A DNA stretch of 64,000 nt from Thalassospiraceae bacterium LMO-SO8 (GCA_031655335.1 CP134226.1:1364001-1428000), one strand, 5' to 3'. Shown: positions 33,515 through 43,345, counted from the stretch's first letter. A program made the numbers and translations. The notes: generated by a model from the sequence alone, not told the origin.

Positions 33515-33922
33515 TCAGCCCTCGCCGGCGGCGTCGGCCTGGGCCTCCAGGGCCTCCATGTCGGCGTCGGAAAAGCCGAAGTGGTGGCCGATCTCGTGGA
33601 TCAGGACATGGCGGATCAGGTGTGTCAGGTCCTCGCCCGTCTCGCACCAGTAATCCAGAATCGGCCGACGGTAGAGGAACACCATGTCAGGCGTCCCCCC
33701 GGGGTCGCTCACGCTCTTGTCCGTCAGGGCGATGCCGCGGTAGAGGCCCAAGAGGTCGAAGGGGCTGTCCAGATTCATCTCGCGCTCGGTCTCTTCGTCG
33801 GGGAAGTCCTCGATGCGGATGATGACGTCGGCGGCGAGGCGGCGCAGATGGTCGGGGATCAGGGCCAGGGCGTCCTCGGCCATGTCCTCGAAATCGGCAA
33901 GATTGGGTGCGGTCAGGGTCAT
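33515..33922 (-). CDS. small zincin-type metallopeptidase (HExxH family)
   Basis: A 135-residue protein of the metallopeptidase family formerly annotated as DUF1025-like. The zinc motif is LIHEIGHHFGFSD (HExxHxxGxxD) near residue 110. The upstream part includes MNLDSPFDLLGLYRG and DMVFLYRRPILDYW. It is a minimal zincin fold and could act on a small substrate or be a regulatory remnant. It is divergent from phhB with a 54-bp gap and lies upstream of the mscS gene on the same strand. The substrate is unknown. Confidence 0.85.
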   Translation of the reverse strand: MTLTAPNLADFEDMAEDALALIPDHLRRLAADVIIRIEDFPDEETEREMNLDSPFDLLGLYRGIALTDKSVSDPGGTPDMVFLYRRPILDYWCETGEDLTHLIRHVLIHEIGHHFGFSDADMEALEAQADAAGEG

Positions 33923-33976
33923 GCGCTAAGCTAGCGCCAATCGCCGACGAGTGAAACGCCAACAGGGAGAGCCGAG

Positions 33977-34267
33977 ATGACCGAAAAACTGACCGGAGAC
34001 ACGCGTGCAAAGGCGATCGCCCAGCTGGACGGCTGGGTCGAGGTGCCGGGCCGCGACGCCATCGTCAAGACCTTCACCTTCAAGGATTTCAACGCCGCCT
34101 TCGGCTTCATGAGCCGCGCCGCCCTGAAGGCCGAGAAGATGGATCACCATCCCGAATGGTACAACATCTACAACCGGGTCGAGGTCACCCTGGCGACCCA
34201 CGACGCCGGCGGCGTGACGCAGAAGGACATCGACCTCGCCGCCTTCATGGACAAGGTGGCCGGCTGA
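33977..34267 (+). CDS. phhB: pterin-4a-carbinolamine dehydratase
   Basis: A 96-residue cytoplasmic enzyme that dehydrates 4a-hydroxytetrahydropterin produced by aromatic amino-acid hydroxylases. The active-site motif [18 protein letters not shown] (residues about 53-70) contains the H-H-P-E-W signature, followed by TLATHDAGG. No phenylalanine hydroxylase gene is in the window. It lies between the divergent zincin gene and the convergent SDR gene. The length matches the family. Confidence 0.95.
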   Translation: MTEKLTGDTRAKAIAQLDGWVEVPGRDAIVKTFTFKDFNAAFGFMSRAALKAEKMDHHPEWYNIYNRVEVTLATHDAGGVTQKDIDLAAFMDKVAG

Positions 34268-34290
34268 CAACGCTGATCGGCTTTTTTTTA
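34258..34290 (+). terminator. possible intrinsic terminator of phhB
   Basis: A short GCCG...CGGC stem immediately precedes an uninterrupted run of eight T residues (34282-34289) on the plus strand after the phhB stop. The stem is weak, so this is only a candidate. Confidence 0.4.
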
Positions 34291-34345
34291 ATTTCGCGCA
34301 AATCGTCGTCGCGGACCTGACCGGCCCGCTCGGGATTTGCGTCAA
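34291..34345. repeat. dispersed palindromic element, copy A
   Basis: The 55-bp element has outer arms CGCAAATC (34297-34304) and GATTTGCG (34334-34341). The inner stem GCGGACC-TGACC-GGCCCGC has one mismatch. The first 23 and last 19 bases are identical to copy B at 43897-43953. Its right end contains the stop codon of the minus-strand SDR gene (34342-34344). Confidence 0.8.
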
Positions 34346-35103
34346 ATCGGCTGCATGCGGAGCGCGCCGTCGAGGCGGATGACCTCGCCGTTGAGCATGG
34401 CGTTGGCGCAGATCGCCAGCACCAGGTCGGCGTATTCCGCCGGGTCGCCCAGGCGCGGCGGGAACGGCACGTTGGCGGCGAGGCTCGCCTGCACCTCGTC
34501 CGACAGGCCCGCCACCATGGGCGTCTTGAACACGCCGGGGGCGATGGTCATGACGCGGATGCCCGATTTGGCGAACTCGCGCGCCGCCGGCAGGGTCAGG
34601 GCCGCGACGCCGCCCTTGGACGCCGCATAGGCGGCCTGGCCGATCTGGCCCTCGAAGGCGGCGACGGAGGCCGTGTTGACGATGACGCCCCGTTCGCCCG
34701 TCGCCAGGGGGTCGAGCCCCTGCATGCCGTGGGCGGCCAGACGCATCAGGTTGAAGGTGCCGATCAGGTTGATCTGGATGGTGCGGGCGAACACGTCCAA
34801 GGCCTGCGGCCCGTCGCGCCCGACGATGCGCTTGGGCGGCGCGATGCCGGCGCAGCTGACGGCGATGCGGGCCGGGCCGTGGACATCGGCGGCGGCGGCG
34901 ACGACGGCTTCCAGCGAGGCCGCGTCCGCGACGTCGGCCTGGAACGCCTTTCCGCCGATGGCGCTTGCAACTTCCTCGGCGCCGGCCAAATTAAGATCAA
35001 GGCAGGCGACCTTCGCCCCCTTGGCCGCCAAGGCGCGGGCCGTGGCCGCACCCAGGCCCGAGGCCGCGCCCGTGACCAGGGCCGCGTGACCGGAAATGTC
35101 CAT
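34342..35103 (-). CDS. SDR oxidoreductase, 3-hydroxyacyl-CoA dehydrogenase type II-like
   Basis: A 253-residue classical short-chain dehydrogenase. The cofactor motif is GAASGLGAA (residues 12-20). The active site has NTASVAAFEGQIGQAAYAASKGG (S...YxxxK), given here as NTASVAAFEG and YAASKGG. The usual NAG is SCAGIAPP (serine in place of asparagine). The sequence resembles HSD17B10/HSD10-type enzymes that oxidise short-chain 3-hydroxyacyl-CoA with NAD. Overlap of its start with an upstream plus-strand ORF is discussed under DUF1232. Its 3' end forms part of the dispersed element copy A. Confidence 0.88.
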   Translation of the reverse strand: MDISGHAALVTGAASGLGAATARALAAKGAKVACLDLNLAGAEEVASAIGGKAFQADVADAASLEAVVAAAADVHGPARIAVSCAGIAPPKRIVGRDGPQALDVFARTIQINLIGTFNLMRLAAHGMQGLDPLATGERGVIVNTASVAAFEGQIGQAAYAASKGGVAALTLPAAREFAKSGIRVMTIAPGVFKTPMVAGLSDEVQASLAANVPFPPRLGDPAEYADLVLAICANAMLNGEVIRLDGALRMQPI

Positions 35104-35173
35104 GGAAGTCCTCCGTCGTTGGAAGCCGGATGGCAGGGATCGACTTCTAGCAAAGCAGGAAGAGGCCGACAAC

Positions 35174-35542
35174 GTGCGACGCAAACCGGAAGACCGAGAC
35201 GACGGCGACGCGGACCTGGTGGAACGGGACCTGGGCGGCAAGGTGCGCCGGACCATCGGCAAGGTGCCGTTCACCCGCGACGCCGTGGCGGCGTTCTACG
35301 CGGCCCGCGACCCGGCGACGCCGACGGGCGTGAAGGTCGCCGTGATGAGCGCGCTCGCCTATTTCATCGTGCCCGTCGACGTGGTGCCCGATTTCATCGC
35401 CGCCCTGGGATATACGGACGACGCCACCGTGTTCTACGGCGCCTGGCGGCTGCTTGCCCCCTATCTGAAGCCGCATCACGAAACCAAGGCGCGGCAGTTT
35501 CTGTTGCAGGAAACGGACGGCGACGCCCCGCCCGAGGATTAG
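35174..35542 (+). CDS. DUF1232 (YkvA-like) membrane protein
   Basis: A 122-residue protein with the DUF1232 core ATPTGVKVAVMSALAYFIVPVDVVPDFI (split as VAVMSALAYFIVP and VDVVPDF), which is membrane-associated and of unknown function. The core is preceded by a charged N-terminus. The start GTG at 35174 has AGGAAGAGG upstream and avoids overlap with the divergent SDR gene. An ATG at 35096 in frame would overlap the SDR start and add 26 residues. It is convergent with cobQ. Confidence 0.72.
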   Translation: MRRKPEDRDDGDADLVERDLGGKVRRTIGKVPFTRDAVAAFYAARDPATPTGVKVAVMSALAYFIVPVDVVPDFIAALGYTDDATVFYGAWRLLAPYLKPHHETKARQFLLQETDGDAPPED

Positions 35543-35554
35543 GCGCCCAAGGGT

Positions 35555-37075
35555 TTAAGTAAAGGCTGCCGCCAGGGCCTCCATGTCGAGATGGGTTTCC
35601 AGGTGAGCCGCCAACGCATCCAGGGTTTCCTCGACCCGGGCCGCGTGAGATGCCGCCGCGTAATCGCCCGCCCGCAGGGCCGAAAGAAACGCACGGCGAA
35701 AGCCGTCCGCCGCGAACAGCCCGTGGACGTAAGCCCCCATCACCCGACCGTCGGCGGAAACCGCCCCGTCCGTGCCGTCCGCCAGCGTCAACCAAGGCCG
35801 GGCCAGACCGGGCCCCGTCGTGTCGCCCATGTGCATCTCGTAGCCGGTGATGGCCTGATCGAAAACCGTATCGCGGCCCGTCGCCGGACACAGGGTCTTG
35901 GCCCGGCCGATCACCGTCTCCACGTCCAGCAGCCCCAGCCCCGGCACGGCCGCCGCCGCGCCCTCGATGCCGTCCGGGTCGGCGACGGTTCGCCCCAGCA
36001 TCTGATAACCGCCGCATAATCCCACGACGACACCACCCCGGCGATGGTGGGCCAGGATGTCGATGTCCCAGCCTTCGGCGCGCAAGGCGGCAAGATCCGA
36101 CAGCGTCGCCTTGGAGCCCGGAATCAGGATCACGTCGGCGTCGGCGGGGATGACCGCCCCCGCCTCGACGATCACGACCGCGACCCCGTCCTCGGCATTC
36201 AAGGGGTCCAGGTCGTCGAAATTGGCGATGCGCGGCAGGCGCGGCACGGCGATGCGGACGCGGTCCGCTGCGGGTCCTTTTTGGGTGGCGCCCGCGTCCA
36301 GCGCGACCGCGTCCTCCGCCGGCAGCAGCCGGGCCGCCGCGAAATGAGGCACGACGCCGAAGCAGGTCATGCCGGTGCGGTCCTTGATGATCTGGATCGC
36401 ATCGTCGAACAACGTCACGTCGCCGCGGAACTTGTTGATGACGTAGCCGCGCACGCAGGCGCGCTCCTCCTCGGTCATCAATTCCCAGGTGCCGACCAGG
36501 CTGGCGATCACGCCGCCCCGGTCGATGTCGGCGACCAGCACCACGGGCACCCGGGCGGCCAGCGCGAAGCCCATGTTGGCGATGTCGCCGGCCCGCAGGT
36601 TGACCTCGGCCGGGCTGCCCGCCCCCTCGACGATGACCAGGTCAGCGCCGTCCCGCACGACGGCGAAGCTTTCCAGCACGGCGGCCAGCAGTTCGGGCTT
36701 GAGCGCGTGATAGTCCCGCGCCTTGGCGTTGCCCTTGACCTTTCCTTGCACGACGACCTGGGCGCCGATGTCCGTCTGCGGCTTCAGCAGCACCGGGTTC
36801 ATATGGACCGACAGCGGCTGGCGCGCGGCCATCGCCTGCAACGCCTGGGCGCGGCCGATCTCGCCGCCGTCGCCGCCGTTCAACGAAGGAACCACGGCGG
36901 CGTTGTTGGACATGTTCTGCGGCTTGAAGGGATGCACGCGCAGGCCCCGGTTGGCGAACAGCCGGCACAAACCCGCGACGATCAGCGACTTGCCCACGTC
37001 CGAGCCCGTGCCCTGAACCATCAGGGCCCTGGCCGGCCCGATTGGACCGGCGGCGGGGTTATTTATGAGCGGCAA
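35555..37075 (-). CDS. cobQ: cobyric acid synthase CobQ
   Basis: A 506-residue ATP- and glutamine-dependent amidotransferase that amidates four carboxyl groups of adenosylcobyrinic a,c-diamide. The N-terminal synthetase domain has [16 protein letters not shown] and [11 protein letters not shown]. The C-terminal glutaminase domain has the nucleophile cysteine in [11 protein letters not shown]. The TTG at 37075 is used because the family has several residues before the [10 protein letters not shown] motif; an ATG at 37021 would start only at MVQGTG. The TTG start overlaps the SYLF gene stop by 17 bp. It is the last gene of the cobalamin operon. Confidence 0.94.
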   Translation of the reverse strand: MPLINNPAAGPIGPARALMVQGTGSDVGKSLIVAGLCRLFANRGLRVHPFKPQNMSNNAAVVPSLNGGDGGEIGRAQALQAMAARQPLSVHMNPVLLKPQTDIGAQVVVQGKVKGNAKARDYHALKPELLAAVLESFAVVRDGADLVIVEGAGSPAEVNLRAGDIANMGFALAARVPVVLVADIDRGGVIASLVGTWELMTEEERACVRGYVINKFRGDVTLFDDAIQIIKDRTGMTCFGVVPHFAAARLLPAEDAVALDAGATQKGPAADRVRIAVPRLPRIANFDDLDPLNAEDGVAVVIVEAGAVIPADADVILIPGSKATLSDLAALRAEGWDIDILAHHRRGGVVVGLCGGYQMLGRTVADPDGIEGAAAAVPGLGLLDVETVIGRAKTLCPATGRDTVFDQAITGYEMHMGDTTGPGLARPWLTLADGTDGAVSADGRVMGAYVHGLFAADGFRRAFLSALRAGDYAAASHAARVEETLDALAAHLETHLDMEALAAAFT

Positions 37076-37748
37076 GAGCCTGGATCAGAGGATCGGCGGC
37101 GGGGTTGGACTGCCGTCCCGCGAGGATGCTGTCCGGCGTGGCGCCGGCACCATAGAAGGCTTCGTTCAGGTCGCGTCGGCGGATGAACACGGCCCCTTCC
37201 AGGGAGAACCCGGCGTACAGCCCCGACTTGGAATTGGCGAAGGCGATGATGTCGGCCCCCGCGTTGGTCGTCATCGCCCCCTCGATCCCGGCCCCGTAGA
37301 CGGCCATGGTGATGCCGCTGTCGGCGCCGATCGAGCCCTGGTTTTCCAGCACGGCCTTCAGCGCCCCGTCGGAACGGATGGCCAGCACGACCTCGGTCTG
37401 CTGAATGCCCGCCTGCAAGCCGAAGCTGGCGACGCCGAGGGACAGGAACACCGGGGCGGACCAGGACCCGTCGGGGGCGCGCGCCAAAAGCACGCCGTTG
37501 CCGCCCTCGCCGCCGGCGATGAACCCGGCCTTGACCAGATCGGGGAACACCACCACGGCGCGCGCCGTCGGGATATGTTTGGCCGCCTCGGCCAACTGCG
37601 GAACCGTGGTGAAGCGTTCGACCGTCGCCGTCGCCGCCGCGACGATGTGGCGCGCCGCCACCGGCGGCTCCGATTCCAGGCGGGTGCAGCCGGCCAGCAC
37701 CATGAGGGCCAGGGCCAGGGCCGTCAGTCCGCGAATACCTGTGGTCAT
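37059..37748 (-). CDS. SYLF-domain lipoprotein (YSC84-like)
   Basis: A 229-residue lipoprotein. A lipobox LMVLAGC (cysteine about residue 21) follows a hydrophobic signal. The mature domain is SYLF/YSC84-like, with [22 protein letters not shown] and [17 protein letters not shown]-type motifs (given split as [13 protein letters not shown] and [11 protein letters not shown]). SYLF domains bind lipid in eukaryotes, and the bacterial role is unknown. It sits between cobO and cobQ with short gaps, so it is transcribed with cobalamin genes for no obvious reason. Confidence 0.88.
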   Translation of the reverse strand: MTTGIRGLTALALALMVLAGCTRLESEPPVAARHIVAAATATVERFTTVPQLAEAAKHIPTARAVVVFPDLVKAGFIAGGEGGNGVLLARAPDGSWSAPVFLSLGVASFGLQAGIQQTEVVLAIRSDGALKAVLENQGSIGADSGITMAVYGAGIEGAMTTNAGADIIAFANSKSGLYAGFSLEGAVFIRRRDLNEAFYGAGATPDSILAGRQSNPAADPLIQALAAHK

Positions 37749-37767
37749 CGTCTTGTCCCCCGCCCGT

Positions 37768-38415
37768 TCAAAATTCGATCCCCGCCTGGGCCTTCACGCC
37801 CGCGCGGAACGGATGCTTGATCATCTCCATCTCCGTGACCAGATCGGCGGCCTCGATCAGCGCCTCCTTGGCGTTGCGCCCGGTGACCACGACATGCAGG
37901 TCGCGGGGTTTGTTCTTCAGCGTCTCGACCACCTCGTCCAGCGGCAGGTTGTCGTAGCGCAGCACGATGTTCAGTTCGTCCAGGATGACCATCTTGTAGC
38001 TGGGATCGGCCATCAGTTCCTTGGCCGCGTCCCAGGCCTGGCGCGCGGCGGCCAGGTCGCGCTGACGGTCCTGGGTTTCCCAGGAAAAGCCCTCGCCCAT
38101 GGCCTTGATGGTGACCTGATCGGGGAACTTGGCCAGCACGTCGCGCTCGCCCGTTTCCCACACGCCCTTGACGAACTGAACGATGGCGACGCGCATGCCG
38201 TGACCGACGCAGCGCATGGCCATGCCCATGGCGGCGGTCGACTTGCCCTTGCCCTTGCCCGTATGGACGATGAGCAGGCCGCGTTCCTCGGTCTTGGTCG
38301 CCAGAATCTTGTCCCGCGCCGCCTTCTTCTTGCGCATCTTCTCGGCGTGGCGGGCGTCGAGCTCCGCCTCGGTCATCGAATCCTTGGGTTTTCCGTCCAT
38401 CGGGGAATGCCTCAT
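37768..38415 (-). CDS. cobO: cob(I)yrinic acid a,c-diamide adenosyltransferase CobO
   Basis: A 215-residue ATP:corrinoid adenosyltransferase of the CobA/CobO type. The P-loop is HTGKGKGKSTAAMGMAMR around residues 51-68. ILDELNIVLRYD and VVVTGRNAKEAL are the other signatures. It attaches the 5'-deoxyadenosyl group to the cobalt of cob(I)yrinic acid a,c-diamide. The N-terminus is charged and probably disordered. It follows cobN by 43 bp and precedes the SYLF gene by 19 bp, in one operon. Confidence 0.96.
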   Translation of the reverse strand: MRHSPMDGKPKDSMTEAELDARHAEKMRKKKAARDKILATKTEERGLLIVHTGKGKGKSTAAMGMAMRCVGHGMRVAIVQFVKGVWETGERDVLAKFPDQVTIKAMGEGFSWETQDRQRDLAAARQAWDAAKELMADPSYKMVILDELNIVLRYDNLPLDEVVETLKNKPRDLHVVVTGRNAKEALIEAADLVTEMEMIKHPFRAGVKAQAGIEF

Positions 38416-38458
38416 CTGTCGGCTGATCGTAACTTATCCCGGCTTCCGGCACCCGCCG

Positions 38459-41400
38459 TCAACCGTCACGGGCCAGACGCTCCAGAAGCGGGCGCGTCGA
38501 GTTGAGCCGCGGGCTCCACAACCCCCGGTCCTGGGCCTCCAGGAACCGGGCCGCCATGTCCTTCAGCGCCGCCGGATTGTGCTCGGCCAGAAAGTCCAGA
38601 ACCTCGGCATCTTCCAGATAAGCCTGGAATACGGCATCGAAATGGTGGTCGGCGACGCAGCGCGCCGTGGCGGCGAAGGCGAACAGATAATCGACCGTGG
38701 CCGCCATCTCGAACGCGCCCTTGTAGCCGTGGCGCATGACGCCCCTGATCCATTTCGGATTGGCGGCCCGGGCGCGCACCACGCGGGAAATTTCTTCGTC
38801 CAGCGTGCGCACACGGGGGCTTTCCGGGCGCGCATGGTCGCCGAAATAGATGGCGGGCTGCGCCCCTTTCAGGCTGCGCACGGCGGCGGTCAACCCGCCC
38901 TGGAACTGGTAATAGTCGTCGGAATCCAAAAGGTCGTGCTCGCGGTTGTCCTGGTTCTGCACCACCGCGTCGGTCGCGCGCAGCCGCGCCTCGAACAGAC
39001 CGTGGGCGGCCTTGCCTTCCGCGCCCGCGCCGTAGGCATAGCCGCCCCAGGCGACATAGGCCTTGGCGAGATCATCCTCCGTCTCCCAGCCCTTTTCGTC
39101 GATCAGGGCCTGCAGCCCGGCCCCGTAGGCCCCCGGCATGGAGCCGAACACCCGATGGGTCGCCAGGCGCAGCGCGTCGTCGCCGCCCAATGCCGCTGTG
39201 TCCGCTTTCACCCGGGCGGCTAGCGGGTTGTCGGCTTCGCCTTCGTCCAGGGCCGCCACGGCGCGCACGGCGGAATCGAACAGGTCGATCAGGCCCGGAA
39301 AGGCGTCGCGGAAAAAGCCCGAGATGCGCAGGGTGACGTCGACGCGCGGGCGGCCCAGGACGGTGACGGGCAGAACCTCGAACCCCGTGACGCGGCGGGA
39401 CGGGCCGTCCCATTGCGGCTTCACGCCCAAGAGCGCCAATGCCTGGGCGATGTCGTCGCCGCCCGTGCGCATGTTGGACGTCCCCCAGGCGGAGATCGCG
39501 ATGGATTTCGGCCAGTCGCCGTGGTCCTGGGCGTGACGTTCGACCAAAAGGGACGCGGCCTTCCAGCCCAGTTGCCAGGCGGCGGGGGTCGGCACCGTGC
39601 GGGTGTCGACGGAATAGAAGTTGCGCCCCGTGGGCAGCACGTCGGGACGCCCGCGCGTCGGCGCGCCGGAGGGCCCCGGCGGCACGAAGCGGCCGTCCAG
39701 GCCCGCCAGCACGCCCCGGATTTCGGCGTCGCCCGAAGCCTGAACGGCCGGGCGCAGGTGATCGCGGATGAAATCGAGCACGGGCGGGGCGGCGGTCCAG
39801 GCCGGATCGGCCACGGCGTCGCCCGCGACCAGGGACGCCGCCAAAATCTCCAGCCGTTCCACCGCATCCCCCGCCGTGCGCCAGGGGCCCTCGGCATTGT
39901 CCAGAACGGCGGGACGCGCCCCCGTCCAGGGCGCCGCCATGTCGCAGTCCAGGGGATCGAACGCCCGGCCCAGGTCCAGGTCCGCCGCCAGCGCCCGCAG
40001 CAGGGACGCGTCCTCGGGCGCGGCGCCCCGCGGCACGCGGGCGAGCGCCACCAGCAGGTCCGTGAGCAGGCGGCCCGTCGGCGAAACGCCCAGGATGTGC
40101 AGGCCGTCGCGGATCTGCATCTCCTTCAGCTCGCACAAATAATTGTCGAGCTTGGCCAACTGGTCGCCGGACGCGTCGTCCGCCGTCATGCCGCAGTCGG
40201 CGCCGATGCCGGTGGCGGCGCACAAGGAGAGAATGTCCTTTTCCAGCACCTTGAGGCGCCGGCGGTCGACCCCGGCGGCCTCGTAATATTCATCGACCAG
40301 CGCCTCCAGATCCTTGAGCGGCCCGTAGCTTTCGGCGCGGGTCAAGGGCGGGGTCAGGTGGTCGACGACGACGGCCGCCGCCCGGCGCTTGGCCTGGGTG
40401 CCCTCGCCGGGATCGTTGACGATGAAGGGATAGATGTTGGGCAGGGGGCCCAGGGCGGCTTCCGGGAAGCAGTCCTGCGACAGGGCGAGCGACTTGCCCG
40501 GCAGCCATTCCAGATTGCCGTGCTTGCCCATGTGCACCACGGCGTCGGCGCGGAAGGCTTCCCGCATCCAGGCGTGGAAGGCGAAGTAGCTGTGCGGCGG
40601 CACTAGGTCCGGGTCGTGGTAGCTTGATTTGGGATCAATGTTGTAGCCGCGCGCCGGCTGCAAGCAGACCGCCACGTTGCCGCAGCGAAAGGCCGCGACG
40701 GCGAAATGGCCGCAGTCGAGAGCCCCCGGGCGGAAGAAGGGATCGGTTTCCGCCGGACCCCAGCGGTCCGTGACCGCGTCCTGCACGGCGCGGGGCAGGC
40801 CGCCGAAGAACATCTGGTATTCGTTGAAGGGCAGGGTTTCGTCCCAGGCGCGGGACGCCAGCGCCCGTAGGTCGTTGGTCGGCCCGGCCAAAAGCCGTTG
40901 CACCAGGGCGTCGCCATCGGCGGGCAGATCGCGCAGCGCGTAGCCCGCCGCCGCCATCTCGCCCAGCACCTTGACCGTCGCCGCCGGGGTGTCCAGCCCG
41001 ACGCCGTTGCCGATGCGCCCGTCCCGGTTGGGATAATTGGCGAGCACCAGGGCGACGCGGCGGTCTTCCCGCGCTTTCCCTGCAAGCCGCGCCCAACCAG
41101 CCGCCAGGTCGGCCACGAAATCGACCCGGTCGGGCACGGGCTCGTAGCGCACGATGTCCGTCTCGGTCGCGGCGTCGCGCCGGGCCCGGCCCTTGAACGA
41201 CACGGCGCGGGTGAAGAGGCGCCCGTCCACTTCCGGCAGGGCCACGTTCATGGCAATGTCGCGGGGGCCGAGGCCGAAGGTGCCCGATTGCCAGCTTTCC
41301 AGGTTGCCGCCGGAGAACACCGCCTGCAACACGGGCGCCCCCGGTTTGTCCAGCGGACCCGGCGCGCGCCCGCCGCCGAGCTTGTCCGTGCCCGGCGCGG

Positions 41401-42220
41401 TCACCGCGAAACCCGTGGTGTTCAGGACCACGGCGGGCGGCGCATCGGCGAAAAAGCCTTCCAACGTCGCCGCCGAAACCGGGTCCTTCAGGCTTTTCAC
41501 GTAGACCGGCAGCGCGTTGAGCCCGGCCCGGCCGAGGGAGGCGATCACCGCATCGACGGCGTCCAGATTCCCCGCCTGCATCAACGCGCGATAGAACACC
41601 AGCGCCGCCACGGGCGCATCGTCCCGCCAAAAGGCGCGCAGCGCGTCCAGATCGGGCGCGGCGGCACCCGGCCAGTAGAGCCCGCAGGCGAGCAAAGGTT
41701 CCGGCTCCAGCCAATCATCGCCGCCGCCGATCAGCGACGCGGCGTAATCCAGAAACCGGCCCGCGTTGGCCGGCCCGCCCTGGACCAGATATTGCCACAG
41801 GCGATGCTGAGCCTCGCGCGGCAGGGTCGACCAGTCGGCCAGTTCCGCGTCGGGCGCGTCGTCGCCGGGCAGAATCGCCAGCGGAATGCCCTGTGCCATA
41901 GCCGCCTGGGCGATCTGTTCCACCCCGTAGGGCCAATAGGCCCGCCCGCCCAGAAGCCGCACCAAGATCAGCCGCGCGTGGCGGACCACAGCGTCGACGT
42001 AAAGATCGACGCTCATGTTATGGGACAGGTGCATGACGTTGGCGAGGCGCAGGGACGGCGCCGCCGCGTCGTCCGCCAGCCGCCGTGTCTGGGCGTCGGC
42101 CAAGGCCGCCAGTTCCGTGTCGGCGGCGGACAGCACGACGATGTCGCCCGGCGTCTGACCCAGGTCGAGGGCTTCCGTTCCGTCGTCGACGAGGCCAGGT
42201 TGGGCGGCGAGAAGATGCAA
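38459..42220 (-). CDS. cobN: cobaltochelatase subunit CobN
   Basis: The 1253-residue large subunit of the aerobic cobaltochelatase. It binds hydrogenobyrinic acid a,c-diamide and inserts Co2+ with ATP hydrolysis by partner subunits CobS/CobT (chelatase) or ChlI/ChlD types, which are not in this window. The start is a TTG giving MHLLAAQPGLVDDGTEALDLGQTPGDIVVLS in two family-typical pieces (MHLLAAQPG and LDLGQTPGDIVVLS). CGGAG lies 6-7 nt upstream. The body has VHMGKHGNLEWLPGKS, AISAWGTSNMRTGGDDIAQAL and EGEADNPLAARV. It is in the same operon as cobW and cobO. Confidence 0.97.
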   Translation of the reverse strand: MHLLAAQPGLVDDGTEALDLGQTPGDIVVLSAADTELAALADAQTRRLADDAAAPSLRLANVMHLSHNMSVDLYVDAVVRHARLILVRLLGGRAYWPYGVEQIAQAAMAQGIPLAILPGDDAPDAELADWSTLPREAQHRLWQYLVQGGPANAGRFLDYAASLIGGGDDWLEPEPLLACGLYWPGAAAPDLDALRAFWRDDAPVAALVFYRALMQAGNLDAVDAVIASLGRAGLNALPVYVKSLKDPVSAATLEGFFADAPPAVVLNTTGFAVTAPGTDKLGGGRAPGPLDKPGAPVLQAVFSGGNLESWQSGTFGLGPRDIAMNVALPEVDGRLFTRAVSFKGRARRDAATETDIVRYEPVPDRVDFVADLAAGWARLAGKAREDRRVALVLANYPNRDGRIGNGVGLDTPAATVKVLGEMAAAGYALRDLPADGDALVQRLLAGPTNDLRALASRAWDETLPFNEYQMFFGGLPRAVQDAVTDRWGPAETDPFFRPGALDCGHFAVAAFRCGNVAVCLQPARGYNIDPKSSYHDPDLVPPHSYFAFHAWMREAFRADAVVHMGKHGNLEWLPGKSLALSQDCFPEAALGPLPNIYPFIVNDPGEGTQAKRRAAAVVVDHLTPPLTRAESYGPLKDLEALVDEYYEAAGVDRRRLKVLEKDILSLCAATGIGADCGMTADDASGDQLAKLDNYLCELKEMQIRDGLHILGVSPTGRLLTDLLVALARVPRGAAPEDASLLRALAADLDLGRAFDPLDCDMAAPWTGARPAVLDNAEGPWRTAGDAVERLEILAASLVAGDAVADPAWTAAPPVLDFIRDHLRPAVQASGDAEIRGVLAGLDGRFVPPGPSGAPTRGRPDVLPTGRNFYSVDTRTVPTPAAWQLGWKAASLLVERHAQDHGDWPKSIAISAWGTSNMRTGGDDIAQALALLGVKPQWDGPSRRVTGFEVLPVTVLGRPRVDVTLRISGFFRDAFPGLIDLFDSAVRAVAALDEGEADNPLAARVKADTAALGGDDALRLATHRVFGSMPGAYGAGLQALIDEKGWETEDDLAKAYVAWGGYAYGAGAEGKAAHGLFEARLRATDAVVQNQDNREHDLLDSDDYYQFQGGLTAAVRSLKGAQPAIYFGDHARPESPRVRTLDEEISRVVRARAANPKWIRGVMRHGYKGAFEMAATVDYLFAFAATARCVADHHFDAVFQAYLEDAEVLDFLAEHNPAALKDMAARFLEAQDRGLWSPRLNSTRPLLERLARDG

Positions 42221-42294
42221 GGCGGGCTCCGCTGGTCAGAAAGGGGCGGACATTTATATAGGAGGAGGCGGGCGGGAACCTAACCCCCGAGCGT

Positions 42295-43317
42295 CTAACC
42301 TTGCAGGGCGCGGGTCACGGCGGCGCGGTCCAGGCCGTGCAGACCGATCACGACCAGACGGGTTTCCGGCACCTCGCCGGCCGTCCACGGGCGGTCGTAA
42401 TAGCCGTCGACGCGCGATCCCACGCCCTGGATGACGTGGCGGCGCGGCTTGCCCGCGACATGGACGAAGCCCTTCACGCGCAGGATGCCGTGGTCGCGGG
42501 CGGCGGCCTCGATGCGGGATTTCAGGGCGTCCGGGTCGGCCGATCCGGCGATCCGCACCTCGAAGCTGTCGAAATCGTCGTGGTCGTGGTCGTCCTCGCC
42601 TTCGTGATGGGACGGGCGGGCGTCGAGATCGTCCTCGGCCCCGGCCTTGAGGCCCAACAGGACATTGATGTCGACTTGGCCGTGGCGGGTTTCGACGATC
42701 TTCACCTGGCGCGGCAGTTCGGCCTCGACCACGGCGCGCGCGGCGGCCAGACCCGCCGCGTCGGTCAGGTCGGCCTTGTTCAGCAGCACCATATCGGCGG
42801 ACAGCAACTGGTCCTCGAACACCTCTTCCAGGGGCGAATGGTGGTCCAGGTTGTCGTCGGCTTCGCGCTGTTCGGCGACGGCGGCCGGATCATGGGCGAA
42901 GCGGCCCGCCGCGACGGCCGGCGCGTCGACCACGGCGATCACGCCGTCGACGGTGACCCGGGCGCGGATTTCCGGCCAGGTGAAGGCCTTGACCAGGGGT
43001 TTGGGCAGGGCCAGCCCGGACGTTTCGATTACGATATGATCCGGCGGCGTGTCGCGGTCGAGCAGCATTTCCATGGTCGGCAGGAAATCATCGGCGACGG
43101 TGCAGCAGATGCAGCCGTTGGCCAGTTCGACCACATCGTCCGCGTTACAGCCCTCGATGGCGCAGCCGTTGATGACCTCGCGGTCGACGCCCAAATCCCC
43201 GAATTCATTGATCACCAGGGCAATACGCCGCCCGCCCGCGTTCTGCAGCAAATGGCGGATGAGGGTCGTCTTGCCGGCGCCGAGGAAGCCGGTGATCACG
43301 GTGGCGGGAATTTTCAT
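42295..43317 (-). CDS. cobW: cobalamin biosynthesis GTPase CobW
   Basis: A 340-residue G3E GTPase thought to deliver cobalt to cobaltochelatase. The P-loop is GFLGAGKT (residues 10-17), the metal motif is CICC in ANGCICCTV (about residue 72), and the guanine motif is NKADL. A histidine-rich stretch SHHEGEDDHDHDD (about 230-245) is a likely metal reservoir. The C-terminal CobW_C domain follows. It lies between cobU (28 bp) and cobN (74 bp). Confidence 0.95.
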   Translation of the reverse strand: MKIPATVITGFLGAGKTTLIRHLLQNAGGRRIALVINEFGDLGVDREVINGCAIEGCNADDVVELANGCICCTVADDFLPTMEMLLDRDTPPDHIVIETSGLALPKPLVKAFTWPEIRARVTVDGVIAVVDAPAVAAGRFAHDPAAVAEQREADDNLDHHSPLEEVFEDQLLSADMVLLNKADLTDAAGLAAARAVVEAELPRQVKIVETRHGQVDINVLLGLKAGAEDDLDARPSHHEGEDDHDHDDFDSFEVRIAGSADPDALKSRIEAAARDHGILRVKGFVHVAGKPRRHVIQGVGSRVDGYYDRPWTAGEVPETRLVVIGLHGLDRAAVTRALQG

Positions 43318-43345
43318 GAATGCAGGGAACCTTGTCTGACGTGAA

